From Nitzschia sp. DOCU1 (Eukaryota; Bacillariophyta; Bacillariophyceae; Bacillariales; Bacillariaceae), in the NCBI GenBank assembly GCA_951394045.1, contig OX595992.1, forward strand, positions 1,426,001-1,490,000: 64,000 nt of DNA, written 5' to 3'. The notes beneath the pieces were generated by a model, which was not told the origin of the DNA, made no database searches, and saw nothing but the letters and a program-made list of their open reading frames with translations. A program made the translations under genes and the position numbers. Below are positions 60,989 through 64,000 of the stretch, one piece after another. Numbering within the stretch: position 1 is the first letter of the stretch; each line of letters opens with the position of its first letter.

Positions 60989-62373
60989 ATGGAAGATTAT
61001 TCTGAGGATATTTCTGCGGCAGACTGGGGCAAAGGAATCGCCCTCTCAGTTTTGGCATCGTTGATTGGGGGCGCCAGCAAACTAGCTATTCGAAAATCTT
61101 GGCTCCTGCAGGAGGAGATCGGTGAAGCTCCCCATGGGGCCGAGCCGGCAAATGATGCTAACAGTGAGTCGTCGCCACCTCCTGAGGCACCACTCACACT
61201 GGATACAGCTTCAGTGACTTCAAGTGAGGAAAATTTTCCGGTTTTGATAGCGCCAGACGAAACGGAACAACGTCGAAGACGGCTAAAGTGGATAATTCTT
61301 ACAGCTCGGTATGGCGGTATGGTGGGGATGTCCCTATTGAATCCGATATGTTGCGTCTTGGCGATGAACTACGCCTCTCCTTCCATTCTGGCACCTTTTA
61401 GTGGGCTTACAATGGTATGGGTGATTTTGCTTTCTCCGGCAGTTAATGGGGAACAACCTTCGAGGGCACAAATAATAGCCTCGGTTCTCATTATAGCGGG
61501 AGAGGTCACTGTCGCCGTTTTTGGGGACCATACAAATGATGTCGACATAAGCGTGCAAGATGTGGTATGTGTTACGCTGTTGACGGCATTTGGAACGACG
61601 AGATTGCTTTCAGAAAATTTCTCACACGTCTCCTTCCGTAGATAAGCTCCTACAGGAACCCATACTTCCTCCTCTATTTTGCAGCCCTGGGTTCATACCT
61701 ATCTCTTTTGGCGTACTGGATCAATTGCTCCGATTCTCCCGTGTTACGGCGTTTTGCATGGGGCTCTTGTGGAGGATCAATCACGGGACTGCAGAATTTC
61801 TTGAAGGATTCGTTAACTCTCTTCAAGGTCTCCGGTGCATTGCAACACTGGCTCCTACCATTCTTTTTAGCAATGGCTGCAGCATCCGCATTCCTTGGCC
61901 TGCTTATGCTGACTGCATGCATGAAGCGTTATGATGCGACATACTCAGCGGCAAGCTTTGTGGGGTCGTTTGTTGTTTCTGCATCCATCATGAGTGCCGT
62001 ACATTACGACACATTCAGTTCACTGGAGAACGCCGTTGATTTCTTCCTATACCCCACTGGGCTCTTAATTCTCATGGTGGGAGTGTACATGTTGGTGAGG
62101 GAAAGCGAAGCCGCTGATGAATTATTATTCATCGAAAATGATGGCGATGAGCAAATAGTCCCAGTCCGAAAGAATACAGACGATAGCTCACAGGTAAGCC
62201 GTGGGTCATTGGCATGGGCTTTTCAGGATGAACGAACGGCTCTACTTCGATCGAACCATGTCTCACTTTCTTCAATGGTAGCTGCCCTTCATGTACACAA
62301 AAGTCGACGACGAGGGACAAATGAATCACGGTCCTGTGGTATAAATAGTTTGACACTAGATTTCTATCATTGA
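60989..62373 (+). CDS. NIPA-like magnesium transporter (DMT superfamily)
   Basis: Exon 1 is 60989-61564 and exon 2 61642-62373; the 77 nt intron (GTATGT to CCGTAG) was chosen because the join continues a membrane-protein reading (SSYRNPYFLLYFAALGSYL). The product is 435 residues with about nine membrane helices. The first (ALSVLASLIGGASKLAI) is followed by an acidic loop; then MVGMSLLNPICCVLAMNYAS and ILAPFSGLTMVWVILLSP, characteristic of the NIPA/DMT fold, and in the second half CGGSITGLQNFLKDSLTLFK, which matches the NIPA segment with two half-helices. Family members transport Mg2+ or other divalent cations across endomembranes or the plasma membrane. The C-terminal 90 residues are hydrophilic. 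Confidence 0.83.
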
Positions 62374-62661
62374 GAACGACTTTTTGAATCGCTTGTTTGG
62401 TCGTGCTTCCAAAGGTGACAGTAAAAAAATCGTGCTTTATCGACTCGTTGGATTGTTAATGTTTCGGAGTAGTCGATGTCTTGTCGTTTTCGCTCGTACG
62501 TTGGACAGACGGGCTTTCCCTCCACCCAAAATCTTTCCGCGACGACGAAAAGTCAGTTTTCTTGTTCTCATCACTTTTATGCTGCCAACCATCATTGTTG
62601 TGCAACATTCAACGTTTGATTTTCTTGCCTGTTGAATTGTAGTGGGAACCACTTCACAATC

Positions 62662-64000
62662 ATGTCGGCGGGTAATCCATCTTTGGCGGAACTATCCAAG
62701 CAGATCAAATTGCTAAGCCAAGAGTTGGTCGATGTGCGAGCCGATGCCGCCCGATTGGACGAACTTCGTCGGGTGTACTCACGCTTGACGGCAACTGGAG
62801 AGTTGACCTTTGGGACACCTCCGCCAGAAAACAAGGTGGCTGCCAAATGGAAGTCATTTCTAGTGAAGCATCACAAGTTGATGGTCGCACAACTTGTGGA
62901 CCGCGTGGAAATGGGACGGCACTCGGCCATACGGTGTTTCTTTGGAGTTATCGCGGCGTCACCTCTGACAAGCACCAACAAACATGGAAACGAATACAAA
63001 TATGTCGATTGTGACTTGCTCCAACAATGGCTACGGGCCATGACGTTACAAGAAGCAGATGAGATGGACCGGGCAATGAGGCATATGGTGGAAGCCGAAT
63101 TTTTGCGTCCCTTTCGGGACGTCCAATACTATACCTTGAGCTCCATTTCTAACCTGGCCAGGTTGGAGTACGAAAACCAAAAAGATACTTCATCCACAAA
63201 AGTTGCTGAAAAGTTACTTGAGTTCCTTACCGTAGTTCCAGTGCCAAAATCGGAAGATGACATGGAAGCTAGTCAATTTCTCTGCCAGCCGCCAACGGAT
63301 GGCGTGTCCGATGATGCCAGTAACCAAGAAGATGAAAGCAGCGACGAGGAGGAAGAGGACGACGAGGATGAAAGCGAGGATGGCAGTGATAGAAAGCAAA
63401 GTGGAAGACCGAAGAAGCGGAGAAAGAAGTCTTCATCGGCCCACAAGTTCCCGTTCCAGCGTCTCTCGTCCTTTATGCGGGAGTACGAGAAGGCATGGTT
63501 GGCGGTGCTGAAACTCAATTTGCCGCTAGCGTCGTTGAAGAGATCCCTATCCTTTTTGCCGCACTATGTGCTTGACTGCATTCCAAATCCTCTACGATTC
63601 GCCGACTTTTTCATGCAAGCCTACACGGATCACGGATCGGGAATGGTGGGTGTCCTGGCCTTGGATGGGCTATTCGAATTAATCACCGAACATGGATTGG
63701 AGTATCCTGACTTCTACAAGCAACTCTACCGGCTTGTCTCGTCTAGAGTTTTGTACGCCAAGTATCGTTCCCGCTTCTTTTCTTTGTTGACAAAATGTTT
63801 GATTCGAAATGAAATGCTGCCGGCACATTTGGTAGCCGCTTTCTGTAAGCGTTTGTGTCGCGCGGCCTTGAGTGGCCCAACGCCTGGAGCCCTCTTTGTA
63901 TTGGCTTTGGTGTCCAACTTACTCCGCAAACATCCAGAATGCTCCTGTCTGATCGACCGCAAGGGTAGCGATGAAATGAAGGATGAGTTTTTGCCTGATG
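62662..64000 (+). CDS. NOC4: Nucleolar complex protein 4 (NOC4), 5' part
   Basis: The frame opens at ATG 62662 and runs to the right window edge without a stop (446 codons). The N-terminal half is helical and interrupted by a long acidic/basic linker (DESSDEEEEDDEDES, then KKRRKK), a probable nuclear localisation signal. The CBF/MAK21 domain begins near residue 330: HGLEYPDFYKQLYRLVSS, YAKYRSRFFSLLTKCLIRN, PAHLVAAFCKRLCRAAL and LALVSNLLRKHPECS. NOC4 forms a heterodimer with NOP14 and is needed for 18S rRNA maturation and 40S export. The C-terminus lies beyond the window. Confidence 0.92.
   Translation, partial: MSAGNPSLAELSKQIKLLSQELVDVRADAARLDELRRVYSRLTATGELTFGTPPPENKVAAKWKSFLVKHHKLMVAQLVDRVEMGRHSAIRCFFGVIAASPLTSTNKHGNEYKYVDCDLLQQWLRAMTLQEADEMDRAMRHMVEAEFLRPFRDVQYYTLSSISNLARLEYENQKDTSSTKVAEKLLEFLTVVPVPKSEDDMEASQFLCQPPTDGVSDDASNQEDESSDEEEEDDEDESEDGSDRKQSGRPKKRRKKSSSAHKFPFQRLSSFMREYEKAWLAVLKLNLPLASLKRSLSFLPHYVLDCIPNPLRFADFFMQAYTDHGSGMVGVLALDGLFELITEHGLEYPDFYKQLYRLVSSRVLYAKYRSRFFSLLTKCLIRNEMLPAHLVAAFCKRLCRAALSGPTPGALFVLALVSNLLRKHPECSCLIDRKGSDEMKDEFLPD

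Noticed and set aside
60429..61058. 209-codon minus-strand ORF left of the NIPA-like gene
   Set aside because: It overlaps the start of a well-supported plus-strand gene and has no domain-like or compositional signal; other frames in the same interval are equally open.
61565..61688. Intron of the NIPA-like gene ending at the TTTTGCAG near 61688
   Set aside because: It breaks the frame with this donor and would remove a clear membrane-helix segment (NPYFLLYFAALG); the CCGTAG acceptor at 61641 preserves it.

Overview
The window looks like nuclear DNA of a diatom, probably a pennate one. The signs are intron-poor genes with short GT-AG introns (about 73-173 nt), a heat-shock-factor-type transcription factor with an isolated DNA-binding domain, a DUF6824-like protein, an ascorbate peroxidase with a two-part presequence of the type used for plastids with four membranes, many type II membrane proteins, and a Ty1/copia retrotransposon. 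Genes lie on both strands at roughly one per 2 kb. No rRNA, tRNA or CRISPR array could be supported.

Layout. 1-12.5 kb: a truncated ankyrin/zinc-finger gene (-), a large unrecognised two-exon gene (+), a large nuclear-looking protein (-), a 2 kb gene-free stretch, an HSF-type factor (+) and a small barstar-like protein (-). 12.87-15.07 kb: a piggyBac-like DNA transposon with TTAA ends, an internally deleted transposase and a second, oppositely oriented ORF. 15.5-25.8 kb: APC10 (-), a five-exon DDM1/HELLS-type SNF2 ATPase (+), a membrane-anchored O-GlcNAc-transferase-like GT41 enzyme (-), a secreted glycosyltransferase-like protein (-) and an SGNH esterase (+). 25.8-39.3 kb: a possible small two-exon gene, a polytopic membrane protein, a degenerate tandem repeat, a PLAC8 protein, a SLAC1/TDT-type transporter, proteasome ATPase RPT2, plastid ascorbate peroxidase, NPL4 and a tail-anchored DUF6824-like protein. 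39.7-50.4 kb: SOF1/DCAF13, a Rab escort protein, then a head-to-tail array of three paralogous single-pass membrane proteins with a probable beta-helix ectodomain. Two of the three carry a frameshift in the assembled sequence. 50.5-56.8 kb: a complete copia element whose LTRs look identical, inserted just upstream of the third paralog. 57.1-64 kb: a GT61-like enzyme, another 2.2 kb gene-free stretch, a NIPA-like transporter and the 5' part of NOC4.

Functional links. Several neighbours serve general housekeeping: protein turnover (APC10, RPT2, NPL4), ribosome biogenesis (SOF1, NOC4) and chromatin (DDM1-like). Divergent pairs with compact shared promoters are common. The least explained parts are the tandem beta-helix family, the two-ORF piggyBac derivative, the copia element whose gag and pol lie in one frame broken by two stops, the barstar-like gene, and the GT41 enzyme with a signal anchor.
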